Assembly (NCBI GenBank): GCA_964019155.1
Contig: OZ025243.1
Coordinates: forward strand, 26,834,944 to 26,898,943
From: Osedax fenrisi
Taxonomy: Eukaryota; Annelida; Polychaeta; Sabellida; Siboglinidae
Reading direction: 5' to 3'
Length of the DNA: 64,000 nt
The notes beneath the pieces are model-generated. The model was not told the origin of the DNA and ran no database searches. It saw only the letters and a program-made list of their open reading frames with translations. Below, one piece after another: positions 1-11,371 of this stretch. The stretch's first letter is position 1, and every line of letters starts with the position of its first letter. The translations under genes and the position numbers were made by a program.

Positions 1-41
<41 letters not shown>

Positions 42-80
42 TACATATATATATGTATACATATATACATATATATATGT
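1..80. repeat. (AT)n microsatellite with TATACATA interruptions
   Basis: Pure AT dinucleotide for about 34 bases, then imperfect ATATACATAT/ATATGTAT units. It lies just upstream of the first recognisable exon, as many AT tracts in this window do. Confidence 0.95.
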
Positions 81-143
81 ATTTTAATTATTTAATAATA
101 TATTATAAGTGTTATCATTACCTATTCATTATAGATATATCAG

Positions 144-542
144 AACTGTGGACAGGGATCAGACAATGGAAAAAACCCCCGAAAAGTTAGAAGATAGAGT
201 CGATAAAGTCGAAGCGAAGTTTGAAGATAAAAAGAGGATTAAAACAAATAGTGAAGCAAAAGATAATATTGCAACAAAGATTGAAGTTATCGATAATATT
301 GCAACAAATATTGAAGTTATGGATAGTGTTGCTACAAAGATTGAAGTTATCGATAGTGTTGCAGAAAAGATTGAAATTATCGATAATATTCCAACAAAGA
401 TTGAAGTTATCGATAGTGTTGTACCAAAGATTGAAGTAATCGATAAAGGAGGAGGAGTGATACCCGCAGGAGAATCATCTAAAGGTCGTGAACCCATACC
501 TACTCCCGGAACTAGCACAGAACATAGAAGTGATCGCTGCAC
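144..542 (+). CDS. Exon of repetitive disordered-protein gene (10-residue repeats), phase 2-2
   Basis: Open frame of about 133 codons after the acceptor TATCAG (141-143) and before a GTTAGT donor (543). An alternative acceptor at 131-134 gives the same frame. Bases 271-450 are six exact-length 30-bp units coding a 10-residue repeat of the type ATKIEVIDNI. The sequence before it is Lys/Glu-rich and the end is Pro/Ser/Thr-rich. Entry and exit are both phase 2, the same as the next seven exons, which is why I put it in the same gene. Family not recognised; the repeat could form a coiled coil. No initiator exon is visible, so the gene starts outside the window or in an exon I missed. Confidence 0.55.
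271..450 (+). repeat. 30-bp coding tandem repeat, six units
   Basis: Units start at 271, 301, 331, 361, 391 and 421 and differ by a few substitutions each. The length is a multiple of three, so expansion or contraction leaves the reading frame intact. Confidence 0.9.
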
Positions 543-726
543 GTTAGTGGGGAGTATATTATTAACACGGTTGGCAAAACACAAATCTATGAATTTATTG
601 TTTTGATTTTTCCTTCTTCATTACAATTACCATTAATTATAATAAATTGTATATATATATGTATAATATATGTACATGTGTATGTGTAAGCATACATATA
701 TACCCGAGTGTGGGTTTGTGAGTAGT

Positions 727-866
<140 letters not shown>

Positions 867-1019
867 GTGATATTTTGTAATATAGATATAGAGGAATTAG
901 AAAGAGGGGAATTTTAATAGGGAAATAAAACTGGATATATACACAATTATTGTTATGTATTACTATATATAGTTATATCTCTGCGTACAAACGTTAATTA
1001 AATACAAATATCCCCTTAG

Positions 1020-1274
1020 TCTGATGAAGGTACCCTTGCCGATTCCACCACCACTGAAGTTTGGAGTAATACTTCCGGGACTGAGCAATGGCGGCCATCG
1101 AGCTGTCACTCAAATTCGCTGTTCACCGATTATCAACGTCGTACAAATAGATGATCCGAAGTCGAAAGAAAGTGAGCAACACAAAGAAGCCGAGATTAAA
1201 AACACAGCGTCGATATCAATAGACAAATCGCCGGACATTAAATCTTTGGGAAAACGTAAAGTTGATATAATTAT
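1020..1274 (+). CDS. Exon of the phase-2 exon array gene
   Basis: Begins after TCCCCTTAG, phase 2, and stays open to a GTTAGT donor at 1275 in phase 2. A GTAAAG at 1256 is a stronger-looking donor but would leave phase 1. About 84 codons: an N-terminal proline-rich part, then a charged Lys/Glu/Ser stretch ending LGKRK plus a few residues. The exon at 7897-8163 has the same end (LGKRKPDKDK), which links the two. Disordered, family not recognised. Confidence 0.55.
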
Positions 1275-1601
1275 GTTAGTCTTTAATGTACATAACACGT
1301 ATACATGTATAGTATCAAATATTATAGTATGTTATAGTATAGTAATGTATAGTGTGGTATAATATAGTATAGAGGGTAATGCAAACGCAAATAAATTTAA
1401 TATAACCTATTATGCACCAATTTGCTAGAATTTATCTACTATTAAATATAAAATTATATAATAGTATTATCACACTTAACCAATTGTGTTCAAAGATTTA
1501 ATATTTAATATCATGTAATGTCTATTAACAAATTCATCGATTTTATAATATTTTTGTTGTTGTATTTATATACATAAGTATTATTATGAGAACTACTATT
1601 A

Positions 1602-1764
<163 letters not shown>

Positions 1765-1960
1765 CAATTTTATTATTATTATTGATGTGTATATTCGATA
1801 ATAATATTCTTGTATCTTGTATTCTTTCATTATTATTATTATATTATCAATATTTGATATTTTTGTTATAAGGATATTTTTAATATAAGCTACATATAGC
1901 TTCTGAATATCCTTCCGTCCATAAATTCTGGAAATATATATTCATTCATAACAATCAAAG

Positions 1961-2191
1961 GCCTAGAATTTCGTCTGATGCGCATGACCGACCTATGGAA
2001 TCATCAGAAACAACATCAGTGCCAGATAATGGAAGCATCCTTTTGGTCAATGTGGCGCGTGATAAATTCGTCCAACAGAAAAAAAACCTCCAGAAAAAAG
2101 TTGCTAATGTAGGTCAGATAACAGCGGATGCATCAACATCCGCTGGTAAGAAATCACCGGGAATCAATACTGTAAGAATAGACAATGAAAA
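1961..2191 (+). CDS. Tandemly duplicated exon, copy 1 (NVGQ / STS motif)
   Basis: Acceptor ATCAAAG, phase 2; donor GTTAGT at 2192, phase 2; about 77 codons. It shares with the exons at 3951, 5821 and 6961 an opening SSDxH-like segment, a core VANVGQ-x-TADASTS, and an end in xNEK at the donor. The most diverged of the four obvious copies. Low-complexity, Ser/Thr/Lys-rich. Function unknown. Confidence 0.65.
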
Positions 2192-2306
2192 GTTAGTAAT
2201 GATGTATTCGAATGAGTGTATCATATGTTGTATTCGAGTGTGTTTGTGAGTGTATGTGTATATGTGTTATAATATACGAACGATATTTTCATAAATATAT
2301 ATATAT

Positions 2307-3034
2307 TAGTGCTGTAAATGAACTCACTTTTTGAAGTATCGAACTTGTTCGAACAAAATGTTGGAGTATCATTACTTTTCCAAATTTAATTTTTGAAGTA
2401 TCGATACTTGTATATAAATTAGGCCAGGCATTTTGATAGAGCCTTTGGGTAAATGATGCCTACCCGAGACTTTTACTCTACAATCAAACAAATGAACCAA
2501 TATTATTACGTAATGGGCTCAAACTAAATTGAGACTCTTAATAGATATAAACTAGCACAAACGATGCTTTTTATGTTACAGCTTAATCATCATTTCTATA
2601 TATTTATTATAGATATACATATTAATATATATCTCTTACATAATCTGTGTATAAATAAATGTTATTATTTCCATAGGTAGATAATTTATGTTTTTATTAT
2701 TTTTAGTTTTTTAATGATTCTTTGCGTAACAGATACTGAGACTGCATCGATGGTTTGGGTAACTTAGACTAATATGCATGAATGCTTTGGATAACTGAGA
2801 CTGAGACTGCCCCATTACTTTTGATAACTTAAATTAATTATATTATCAAACATATGATATCAAGTTCGATAATTGCATACAAAATTAAATTACGAAAGTT
2901 CGATACTTGAATTCAAAGTTTGAAGTTCGAAAGTCATAAGTTCACAATTTGTAAAGTTTGAAACCAAATTTTTTTTTCAAAGTTTGAATCTGTTCGATAC
3001 TTGTTCGAACTGTCCGAGTTCATTTACAGCACTA
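2307..3034. mobile_element. Non-autonomous TIR element, hAT-like MITE
   Basis: The left end TAGTGCTGTAAATGAACTC is matched at the right end by its reverse complement (GAGTTCATTTACAGCACTA). The subterminal CGAACTTGTTCGAAC / GTTCGATACTTGTTCGAAC also mirror each other. About 728 bp, AT-rich, no coding potential. The terminal sequence style suggests the hAT superfamily. An 8-bp target duplication is obscured by flanking AT repeats. Confidence 0.7.
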
Positions 3035-3105
3035 ATATACTAACTGTTTTATATAACACATTTAATTTATTACTAAATAATACTATTTAGTTTGTAATAC
3101 TGAAT

Positions 3106-3146
<41 letters not shown>

Positions 3147-3950
3147 GAATACATAATATTTAGTATCGGTGGATGGATGTGAACCACGTGTACAGGTGAT
3201 CACAAATAAAGTCATGTTTTCCCAAATGTTAATTCACTTATATTATTGTATATATTATTGTATATATACAACAATTTTATAAATATAATTTTTTATTTTC
3301 TATTATATCAGTATTTAAAATGTTGACATCCTAAAGGGTTAGGCATATTATCGATAATTATATCATCATATTAAGGCGCGAGTTAAAATATGATTAATAT
3401 TTTTATTTTAACAACATTTATATTGTAAATATATAACATATATATCTATATGAATCCTGTTGATATATTATTATATTTTACATTAATTAAATAAATTATG
3501 ATAAACTTGCATTAGAATGAAAAATATAAAAATAAATATTTCAATAATTGAGACTATTTTTGTACACCATTTTAAATGAACTACATATATATAAAGAAAG
3601 ATCCTATATGATGGATGAAAGTATCTGTTGAATAAAAAAAATTAAGTAATTATCTCCATTAGTTATTTATCCTTAGCATTTTAGATAGAGCTAAAATAGC
3701 ATTGTATAGATGAACGCGCGCCTCCCCCTTAACAAATGTACATTTTTTCATAGTACTTTTAATTTATAAATTATCTTTTTCAAATAATTTTACACAAAAT
3801 TAAACAAGTACATTCTTTTGTAGTAGTATATATATATATATATACATATATATAGTTTGTATAATAATTATATCATATTATATCATATATTATATTATAG
3901 TATTATATAAATACAATGGAATTTTATTAAATAAATTCTAATATGTAAAG
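3035..3950. other. AT-rich intron sequence
   Basis: Between the MITE and the next exon. Contains an (AT)n tract at about 3113-3142 and nothing else I can recognise. Confidence 0.6.
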
Positions 3951-4181
3951 GTCGAAAAAATCGTCCGCTACGCATGTTCAAACTACGAAATCATCAGTGT
4001 CCGGTAGCACCGCAGTGTCCGGTATCACCACAGTGGTCAAGGGAGATAACAATCCGTTTATCTTTAAACATGGAAGTCCTCAGAAGAACATCGCTAATGT
4101 AGGTCAGAGACCAGCTGATGTATCAACATCCTCTAGTAAGAATACTGTCGGAGATAATACGGAACTACTCGGGAAAGAAAA
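3951..4181 (+). CDS. Tandemly duplicated exon, copy 2
   Basis: Acceptor TATGTAAAG, the same nine bases as before copies 3 and 4. First base G completes a phase-2 codon. 77 codons. An SGSTAVSGITTVV stretch precedes SPQKNIANVGQ and DVSTSSSKN, ending GKEK at donor GTTAGA (4182), phase 2. Its near-identity to the exon at 5821, with similarity continuing into the following introns, shows recent segmental duplication. Function unknown. Confidence 0.75.
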
Positions 4182-4264
4182 GTTAGAAAATCACTGTTCA
4201 GTGTTAAAATTAGTATCAATACATTAGTATCAATACATTAGTATCAATACATTAGTATCTATAC

Positions 4265-4269
<5 letters not shown>

Positions 4270-4326
<57 letters not shown>
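4270..4326. repeat. (AT)n microsatellite
   Basis: Uninterrupted AT dinucleotides 3' of the exon. An equivalent tract follows the paralogous exon at 6070. Confidence 0.95.
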
Positions 4327-4328
<2 letters not shown>

Positions 4329-5074
4329 CGATGATAAAATTTCAAGGTTTCAGTGTATGTAATATGTAATGGAATTGCCTAACTATATGTAAATCCCATA
4401 GGAATTAACGATTAGAATAGTAACGAATTGTAATGCGAGTAAATAAATGAAATAATTCACTTGATATTCAAACTAGTAAAAACATCAAGTTTTAATAAAT
4501 GTTTGTAATATTTTCAATGTAGCAATAGAAATACAAGAATAATTAGGCTTAGAAGCATAGGCTTAGTACTTTACATTAATAAATTGAAAACCTCTCTAAA
4601 TTAATGGTAGAGTTAGTTAATATTAGTCATAATATTTTGTTTACATAAGTTACATATTATTATTAATATATAATATATTATACTATAACATATTATTTCT
4701 ATATAAATAATACACTATATGTAGTATATATAGTTAAATGTTTGAAATAGAATTTAAAATAAAGTGAATTTGTTATCTAAATTATAATCAGGTTTTTATT
4801 ATACACATGAAAATGGCTGAAATCATATACACTTATAGATTATTAAAGTTTATATATTTAGAAATTGGAATATAGGACAAATTAATATACAGCTTAATCA
4901 TTACAGTATTATCTATATATAGACATACAGATACATCTTATATTATTAATTATAACCAGTAGAAATAAGAGTTGCATTTTATAGGTAGTTTTCTTTATAC
5001 TGTATGTAATGAAGAGTATAAATAACACTAATGATCAGTATTTATCACCATATTAGGAATAACTTAATGATGAT
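4327..5074. other. Intron of duplicated unit, copy 2
   Basis: AT-rich. Similar to 6133-6820: for example ATTATAACCAGTAGAAATAA occurs near 4953 and near 6681, and GAATAACTTAATGATGA matches GAATAACTCAATGATGA. The short segment AATTAGGCTTAG near 4540 also recurs near 8347. Confidence 0.7.
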
Positions 5075-5079
5075 TCACT

Positions 5080-5700
5080 AATCCTAATTCAATTCAATTC
5101 AAATACAATTTATTGCGAATTAATTAATATAAGATAATATAAGATTACAAAAAAATACAAATTAATGAATCGCAAAACGACCACAAAAAGTAAATAAATA
5201 ATAACATATAATAAATGTAATACATACATTGTATTTTATTGATAAGGTACGGTTTACATGGACCTGGATATAATTAAATAAATTTTAATATAATAATTAT
5301 GGAATATATATTATTTAAAAAAATAATAATAATTTATAAAAGTTGATATAAATAATTATAAATACTTAAAATATATAATATTACTTAATTATCATTTTGA
5401 TTTTATTTTTAAATGCAGTTAAAGATTTTAACTTGATGATCGATTCATCAAGATGATTCCATTGTTTTGCAACTCTATTATTCAATAAATGTCGTCGTAC
5501 ATCTAAGCGTGAATTATCGATTATTATATGTTGTGAGTTGCCACGTGTAGAAGAATTAGTTTTAATATTAAGAATAGATGAATAATCAATGTCAACTAAT
5601 CCATTAATTAATTTATATATCATTATAATATCAAATCGTTTCCTTCTTATTTCTAGTGATTCCAATTTAAGATTTTTCAGCCTATTTTCGTATTCATTCC
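5080..5700 (-). mobile_element. 3' fragment of a non-LTR retrotransposon
   Basis: Minus-strand reading at 5381-5665 gives about 94 residues of a LINE C-terminus: ESLEIRR, MIYKLINGLVD, NSSTRGN, VAKQWNHLDE and a final Lys-rich FKNKIK. That is the conserved tail seen after the reverse transcriptase in CR1/L2-like elements. The 3' end is a short (AATTG)n tail, seen on the plus strand as AATTCAATTCAATTC near 5096. 5' truncated and dead. The paralogous intron at about 6820 lacks it. Confidence 0.75.
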
Positions 5701-5820
5701 CAAATTGTATTCATAGAATATATCCTATATGACAATTAAAATTAAAATTCTTAGATAATATATATTATAAACTCTATTATAAATTATATTCTATTTAATA
5801 ACACTAATAAATATGTAAAG

Positions 5821-6033
5821 GTCGATAAAATCATCTGATACGCATGTCCAAACCTCAAAATCATCAGTGTCCGTGAGTACCCCAGTGGTCAAGGGAGAAG
5901 ACAATCCGTTTATCTTTAAACACGAAAGCCCTCAGAAGAACATCGCTAATGTAGGTCAGAGAACAGTTGATGTATCAACATCCTCTAGTAAGAATACTGT
6001 CGGAGAAAATAAGGAACAACTCGGTATAGAAAA
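5821..6033 (+). CDS. Tandemly duplicated exon, copy 3
   Basis: Acceptor TATGTAAAG, phase 2; donor GTTAGC at 6034, phase 2; 71 codons. Closest relative of the exon at 3951, with the core SPQKNIANVGQ, DVSTSSSKNTVG and the GIEK end. It lacks one internal STAVSG repeat present in that copy, so it is six codons shorter. Ser/Thr/Lys-rich, no known domain. Confidence 0.75.
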
Positions 6034-6065
6034 GTTAGCAATGCACTGTTCACATTAGTGTGTAA

Positions 6066-6069
<4 letters not shown>

Positions 6070-6132
<63 letters not shown>
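6070..6132. repeat. (AT)n microsatellite
   Basis: Follows the exon end exactly as in the upstream copy, evidence that the duplicated block includes intron sequence. Confidence 0.95.
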
Positions 6133-6135
<3 letters not shown>

Positions 6136-6336
6136 TACCGATGTTATAGATTTCTAGTTATGCAATTTGTGAACGTTCGCATCTCATTAGAATTAACAAG
6201 ATTAGAATTGTCACTTATACCGAAGCCCCTTGAGTTTTGCTTATACTATACAAGTAAATACATTAAATAGTTTAAATTTTAAATAGTACGGTAGTTACAA
6301 TTCTATAAGTCATGTGATACCTTTAATATGAGTTAT

Positions 6337-6367
<31 letters not shown>

Positions 6368-6960
6368 ATAAGCTGTATATAATGCATATTGAATAATTAT
6401 ATATTATATTATTTATATACTATTAATAGTACAAATAGTAGTATGCATATGTTAATGTTAATTATTTTAAATATAATTCATATAAATCAAATTTTTTATT
6501 AAAACATGAAAAAGTTGAAATCTCTCGAACCTGTATATTATTAACGTTCAAAGATGTAGAAAATATAGTATAAGGAATAAAACTTAATATAAAAGGTAGT
6601 CTTAAGATTAAATGTAAATTTACAATGTTAATTATAGGTCTATTTAGGACGTATTTAGGACCTAGTTATTATATTATTAATTATAACCAGTAGAAATAAA
6701 CTTTACATTATATGGGTAGTTTTCTTGTTAATAAATCAGAGTTTAATTAAAATACCAATAATTATAATTAACAATATATACATAATATATTTCTATTAGG
6801 AATAACTCAATGATGAGTAAATAAAATTGTATTCAGAACATATATCCTATAAGAAACAAAATTAAAATTATAATTTGCAAGTAAAATATATTAAACTAAA
6901 TATATTAAACTATATAATAAATATAATGAAATTCTATTAAATAATAACTCATATGTAAAG
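6133..6960. other. Intron of duplicated unit, copy 3
   Basis: Aligns by eye with the intron after 4181 but lacks the LINE fragment. The junction TGATGAGTAAATAAAATTGTATTCAGAACATATATCC at 6811-6850 corresponds to sequence on both sides of the insertion at 5074/5702. Confidence 0.7.
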
Positions 6961-7182
6961 GTCGACAAAATTGACCAACACCCGAGCCAAAATCACGAAA
7001 TCACCAGTACGGTCACCAGTTTCCTGTAGAACCGCAGTGGTCAAGAGGTGCTTTATGGTCGACAACGAGACCCAGCCGAAGAACATCGATAATGTAGGCC
7101 AGACAACAGATAATGTATCAACATCCGCTGCTAAGAAATCAACCGTAACATTAACGGCGAAACGTAAACTCTACAAAGAAAA
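6961..7182 (+). CDS. Tandemly duplicated exon, copy 4
   Basis: Acceptor TATGTAAAG, phase 2; donor GTTTGT at 7183, phase 2; 74 codons. Keeps KNIDNVGQ and NVSTSAAKKS and ends YKEK. The middle is Lys/Arg-rich with a changed N-terminal segment (RAKITKSPVRSPVS). It includes the KRK-type basic run also seen near the ends of the exons at 1020 and 7897, so it bridges the two exon subtypes. Confidence 0.7.
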
Positions 7183-7222
7183 GTTTGTATATCGGCGTAA
7201 GATTAAATACATATATATATAA

Positions 7223-7525
7223 CTGCCTGTGTGGCTCAGTGGCTAAGGCGTCAGACACACAAGCAGTAGGACACGGGTTCGACCCTCGTCCGGACCATTA
7301 ATTAATTTTATAAAATGGGTCTTAAAATATTATTTAGAAGTGATCTTATATAATTGTGTATAAATAAATGATCGGCTCTCGTTAAAACCATGGATGCCTT
7401 AACATGAGAACGGCTTCGAAGGGACATTAGAGCCATATATGGTTATAAGTGAAAACTTCATCTAAGTTCCTGGATGGGATGAAAGGACTCCACCAAATAA
7501 AAAAAAAAAATAAATAAAAAAAAAA
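7223..7525 (+). mobile_element. tRNA-derived SINE, family 1, copy A
   Basis: The head resembles a tRNA with box A TGGCTCAGTGG and box B GGTTCGACC, then about 200 bp of family-specific body (ATGGATGCCTTAACATGAGA, TAAGTTCCTGGATGGGATGA) and an A-rich tail. It begins directly after an AT tract. Other copies: 7543, 14765 (minus), 22747 (minus), 45262 and a fragment at 36146. It is a pol III retroposon, not a functional tRNA gene. Confidence 0.9.
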
Positions 7526-7542
7526 ATATATATATATAAAAA

Positions 7543-7850
7543 TGCCTGTGTGGCTCAGTGGCTAAGGCATCAGAGTCAGACACACAAGCAGTAGGACGCG
7601 GGTTCGAGATTCGTCCGGACCATTAATTAATTTTATAAAATGGGTCTTAAAATATTATTTAGAAGTGATCTTATAATATCACTATATATATATAATTGTG
7701 TATAAATAAATGATCGGCTCTCGTTATAACCATGGATGCCTTAACACGAGAGCGGCTTCGAAGGGACATTAGAGCCATATATGGTGATAAGTGAAAACTT
7801 CATCTAAGTTCCTGGATGGGATGAAAGGACTCCACAAAATAACAATAACA
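7543..7850 (+). mobile_element. tRNA-derived SINE, family 1, copy B
   Basis: Head-to-tail with copy A in the same intron, separated by about 17 bp of A/T-rich sequence. A short duplication in the tRNA region (CAGAGTCAGACAC) and an internal AT expansion near 7680 distinguish it. Ends in AACAATAACAATATAT. Confidence 0.9.
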
Positions 7851-7896
7851 ATATATATATATATATTAAAATATGAATATATACGTTCGTCGATAG

Positions 7897-8163
7897 AGCC
7901 AGAACGTCGCCCGTCAGCAAAGCTAAGCCGTACAGTACGCCCAGCAACACATTCGGAGACGCGCTGTTCGCCCGGAGTAAAGACAGCCTATCACCTCAGC
8001 CGACGACGTCACCTATGTCGGTCTCGAGAGCACGGGTCCGCACTACACCCGATAGTAGCGCTAACAAAGATGGTAGAAGGGGGCTGTCCGGCGCTACGGC
8101 GTCGCCCATCAGAGCCACTACCGGTATTAAGGCGTTGGGCAAACGTAAACCGGACAAGGATAA
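7897..8163 (+). CDS. Exon of the phase-2 exon array gene
   Basis: Acceptor CGTCGATAG, phase 2; donor GTTGGT at 8164, phase 2; 89 codons. Composition: SKAKPYSTPSN, SLSPQPTTSP, basic VSRARVRTTP, ending KALGKRKPDKDK. GC-rich compared with flanking sequence. Similar C-terminal end to the exon at 1020-1274. Other frames are also open here, so the frame choice rests on the phase match and that similarity. Confidence 0.55.
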
Positions 8164-8396
8164 GTTGGTGTTAATATATATAATTATAGGAATACTATAT
8201 ATATATATATACATATACGACAGTTGGTAACGAAATATATTTCTATATCCGATGAGTTAGATTAATGGAACAAACCCAACAAGCTCGTGTATATATGAGA
8301 TATTGTATACACTTGCACGAATGATTGTAACAATGATATAACCCCAATTAGGCTTAGCAGCATTACCTTACATCAATAAATTGCAAAACCTTATAT

Positions 8397-8415
8397 ATAT
8401 ATATATATATATATA
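8397..8415. repeat. (AT)n tract
   Basis: Short AT run immediately before a SINE of family 2. Confidence 0.9.
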
Positions 8416-8416
8416 T

Positions 8417-8652
8417 GACTGGGTCTATTGCTCAGTGGGATAACTAAAAGCTAGTAAGCCAGAGGTCACGGATTCGACTACAGGCAGTTCTTGTTTTTCT
8501 ATTGTGGTTATTAAGAACTTAATAAACTATAAATCAAAACACAAGAGAAACATTACTATTTGATAAACAATTGTTTAACAATTCGTTAACGAATGCGATT
8601 ACTACGATTAACCATGAATATATTTCTTAAACTGAATCAATCAATCAATCAT
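8417..8652 (+). mobile_element. tRNA-derived SINE, family 2, copy A
   Basis: Head GGTCTATTGCTCAGTGGGAT with tRNA-like box A, GCTAGTAAGCC, then a box B-like GGATTCGACTA. Ends in a (TCAA)n tail near 8635-8652. The same head occurs in reverse near 13955-14016. Body differs from family 1. Confidence 0.7.
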
Positions 8653-8782
8653 TTACACATTCGTTAACTCTAATTGCTTCGAATTTACACGGACATATTT
8701 TCCCCATCGTATTATCATAGTTCAGCATCGTATACGCACACACACGCACACACACATACGCATACACGCACACACACATAAG

Positions 8783-9028
8783 CATACACCACGCACTAGT
8801 GTCGTCGTTACTAACTCGACGCCCTACCACGCGTAGGCCACACGGGATGCTCGCCGAGGCTGGTATCGCTAAAGAGAAGATCGAAGCGCTCGTCAAGGGA
8901 ATAGGCAAACCGGAGTCGAGGAAACCTCATGATCCGTCCGTCAAAGTACCCGCCCAGTTACCGGTACCTAAAGTAACGAGTACTCATAAAGTAACGAGTG
9001 ATATTGCTGCTTCTACCAAACCTTTAAA
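8783..9028 (+). CDS. Exon of the phase-2 exon array gene
   Basis: Strong donor GTAAGT at 9029, phase 2. The acceptor is uncertain: ACATAAG (8781-8782) keeps phase 2, whereas CACTAG (8798-8799) would need phase 1. Codes for a Pro/Lys-rich segment with EAGIAKEKIEALVKGIGK (short amphipathic helix) and PVPKVTSTHKVTSD. Function unknown. Confidence 0.5.
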
Positions 9029-9261
9029 GTAAGTTATGTTTCCCATCGATTACAATGATATAGATTACAATGGAATAATAATTTATTTGGTGAATATATT
9101 TTCATAATTTCTTTCTCTCACTAATAATGCAATAATATAATTATCACCTACATAAATACATATTAACAAAATAATATATATACACAATTATACATACGTA
9201 TATTTTTATTTATTAATGTATTACCATATAATCTAACACAAATAACAACGCCTATCTCCAG

Positions 9262-9398
9262 GCGTAAAGTCGATGAGCAACAACAGATGGTTAAGGATGA
9301 TGCAATCTCTATAAATAGATCTACGCTATTACTTACCGACGACCGTGCTAAGACATCCCTCGACAAGGTGTCCTCCGCGAGTGAAAAGAGTAGCGAAG
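9262..9398 (+). CDS. Exon of the same gene, phase 2-1
   Basis: Acceptor CTATCTCCAG with a reasonable pyrimidine context, phase 2; donor GTATTT at 9399 after AGCGAAG, phase 1. 45 codons, charged (RKVDEQQQMVKDDA, DDRAKTSLDK). The phase-1 end matches the next exon at 9584. Confidence 0.55.
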
Positions 9399-9583
9399 GT
9401 ATTTATTTGAGAGAGAGAGATAGTTTATTAGCGTTATCTTCATCGTTATTATCCCTTCTATCATTATTATTGTTATTTATTCAAAACTTCTATTTATTAC
9501 ATCAGTAATTACATTGGTGCGGTTGCGCCAGTCTCTACAGTTACCCTCGTGACCCACGATAACACCCTCAACCCTCACCGCAG

Positions 9584-11247
9584 TGCCTACAGTTACCGCT
9601 ACACCTACCGTCATTAGTATCGCCGACTCTCTATTGTATACATTCAAACGGGAAATGAATATCGGTGAATCGAAACGTTGCACAGGTATTGCTATCAGTC
9701 GTGGTCCAGCGATCGGTGGAGCTAGCCGTTCCGTTTCGGCTATAAGTGTCGCTACCAGTCATCGTCCAGAGATAAGTGGAGCTAGCCGTTCCGTTTCGGC
9801 TATAGGTGTCGCTACCAGTCAACGTCCAGCGATAGGTGGAGCAAGCCGTTCTGTTTCGGCTATAGGTGTCGCTACCAGTCATCGTCCAGCGATTGGTGGA
9901 GCTATGCGTTCCGTTTCGGCTATAGGTGTCGCTACCAGTCTCCGTCCAGCGATCGGTGGAGCTAGCAGTTCTGTTTCGGCTATAGGTGTCGCTACCAGTT
10001 ATCGTCCAGAGATAGGTGGAGCTAGCCGTTATGTTTCGAATATAGGTATAACTACTAGTCACCATGCAGTTATAGGTGGAGCTATGCGTTCTGTTTCGGC
10101 TATAGGTGTCGGCCCCCGTTTCCGTCCCCCGATAAGGGGCACCCCAGTCGTTCGTAAACCCATTCCTATCCGATGTGGTCCCGCTACACCCGTAGTTCAT
10201 CGGTTACCAATAGGTGGAAACACCGGTCTTCGTCCGTCTCTAGACGTCGCTACGAGTTATCGGGCTACTAATGCTATAGCCAGTAGTTCTTACGCGATTA
10301 AAGATGTAGCCACTAGCCAGTTTCGGGTGAAACACTTAGTTCCTGGTTCTCTTACGACTAATGAGGGAGCTACTAGTTCTCTCATGAATAAAAAGGTTGC
10401 TAATGGTATTCGTCTGATGAATATCGTTGCTAGCAGTTCCATACACACTACCACGAACTGGGCTGCTAGTTCTTTGATAAGAGCTCCCATCCCATCACCG
10501 AACCCGGTTAGACATGGAGTGGCCCTTCTTCGTGCTGCAATAGGGGGCGTTACTGGTCCTCGAGCTTTTAAGAATGGCGCTACTGCTTATCCAAGTGTGA
10601 TGGGAAACGTTTCAACATATACTAAAGCTAAAAACGGTGCTACCAGTTTATTCGCGGTTAACGATTTTGCTACTAGATCTCGTGCAGCGAAATATGTCGA
10701 TACCGTTGCTCATGATATGAACGTAGTCACTATGAGTTCTCATTCCGTGAAGGGAGTAGAATCTAATTCACAATCTGGTAAAGTTGGCTCTACTGCGGTG
10801 TCTCATGCGTTGAAACATGACGCCGCTGGTTCTCTTAAAAATGGCACTACCATTCATCACGATGTAAAAGATGGAAGTACCAGATATCACGCGATGAAAA
10901 CAGATGGAACTCCTTCATCTCACACGGCTAACAAGGGAGGTGGTAAAGGTTCTCATCCTATGAAAGATGGCGCTACCGATTCTCTGGTCGCTAAAATGAG
11001 CAGCTCTAGACACTCTCGTCGACCGTCTCGAGGGGGATCTGCTAGTTCTCTTTGTCCCGTTGACCCCTATCTGCCGGACTTAAGCCTACTGGACATCTGC
11101 GATGACTTCGTCGCCGAGATCTGCTCCACCTGCAGAGAACTACCGGAACTAGGAGACGTATCCGGTCTGATAGCAGTACCCGACGACTGTTTTGAGGGTT
11201 TCTTCGACGTCTCGGATCTGATGGATACGATCAGATATCCCATCAAG
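9584..11247 (+). CDS. Very large exon with 20-residue minisatellite
   Basis: Acceptor CCCTCACCGCAG (phase 1, joining the previous exon), then about 554 open codons. Bases about 9700-10110 are seven near-perfect 60-bp units coding GGASRSVSAIGVATSHRPAI-type repeats. The repeat decays gradually to about 10990 into xGATSxxAVKD-like units. The C-terminal 75 residues differ: acidic and Cys-containing (LCPVDPYLPDLSLLDICDDF, EICSTCRELPEL, DDCFEGFFDV). GTTCAT at 11248 is a weak donor in phase 0; otherwise the frame ends at TAA 11278. No known domain, and no hydrophobic segment long enough for a membrane helix. The minus strand is also open across the repeats, an effect of the repeat composition. Confidence 0.75.
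9700..10110 (+). repeat. 60-bp coding minisatellite, about seven units
   Basis: Units begin near 9709, 9769, 9829, 9889, 9949, 10009 and 10069 with GA(T/G)AGGTGGAGC; later divergent units are detectable to about 10990. Period 60 preserves the frame. Confidence 0.9.
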
Positions 11248-11371
11248 GTTCATTATCTTTATATATATATATATAAATAATAATAATAATAATTTAGTAA
11301 AAGTAATTTTTACTTCCTGTTTTCTTTTCTTATTTAAATCATATTTGTGTGTGTTAATATCTCCTTATAAG

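Noticed and set aside
7230..7300. tRNA gene
   Set aside because: tRNA-like boxes A and B are present, but the sequence is the head of a dispersed SINE with a conserved 3' body and several decayed copies. It is not a stand-alone tRNA.
9631..10200. 189-residue minus-strand frame (Thr/Ser/Tyr/Asp repeats)
   Set aside because: Antisense shadow of the 60-bp minisatellite. The plus frame is three times longer and continues beyond the repeat.
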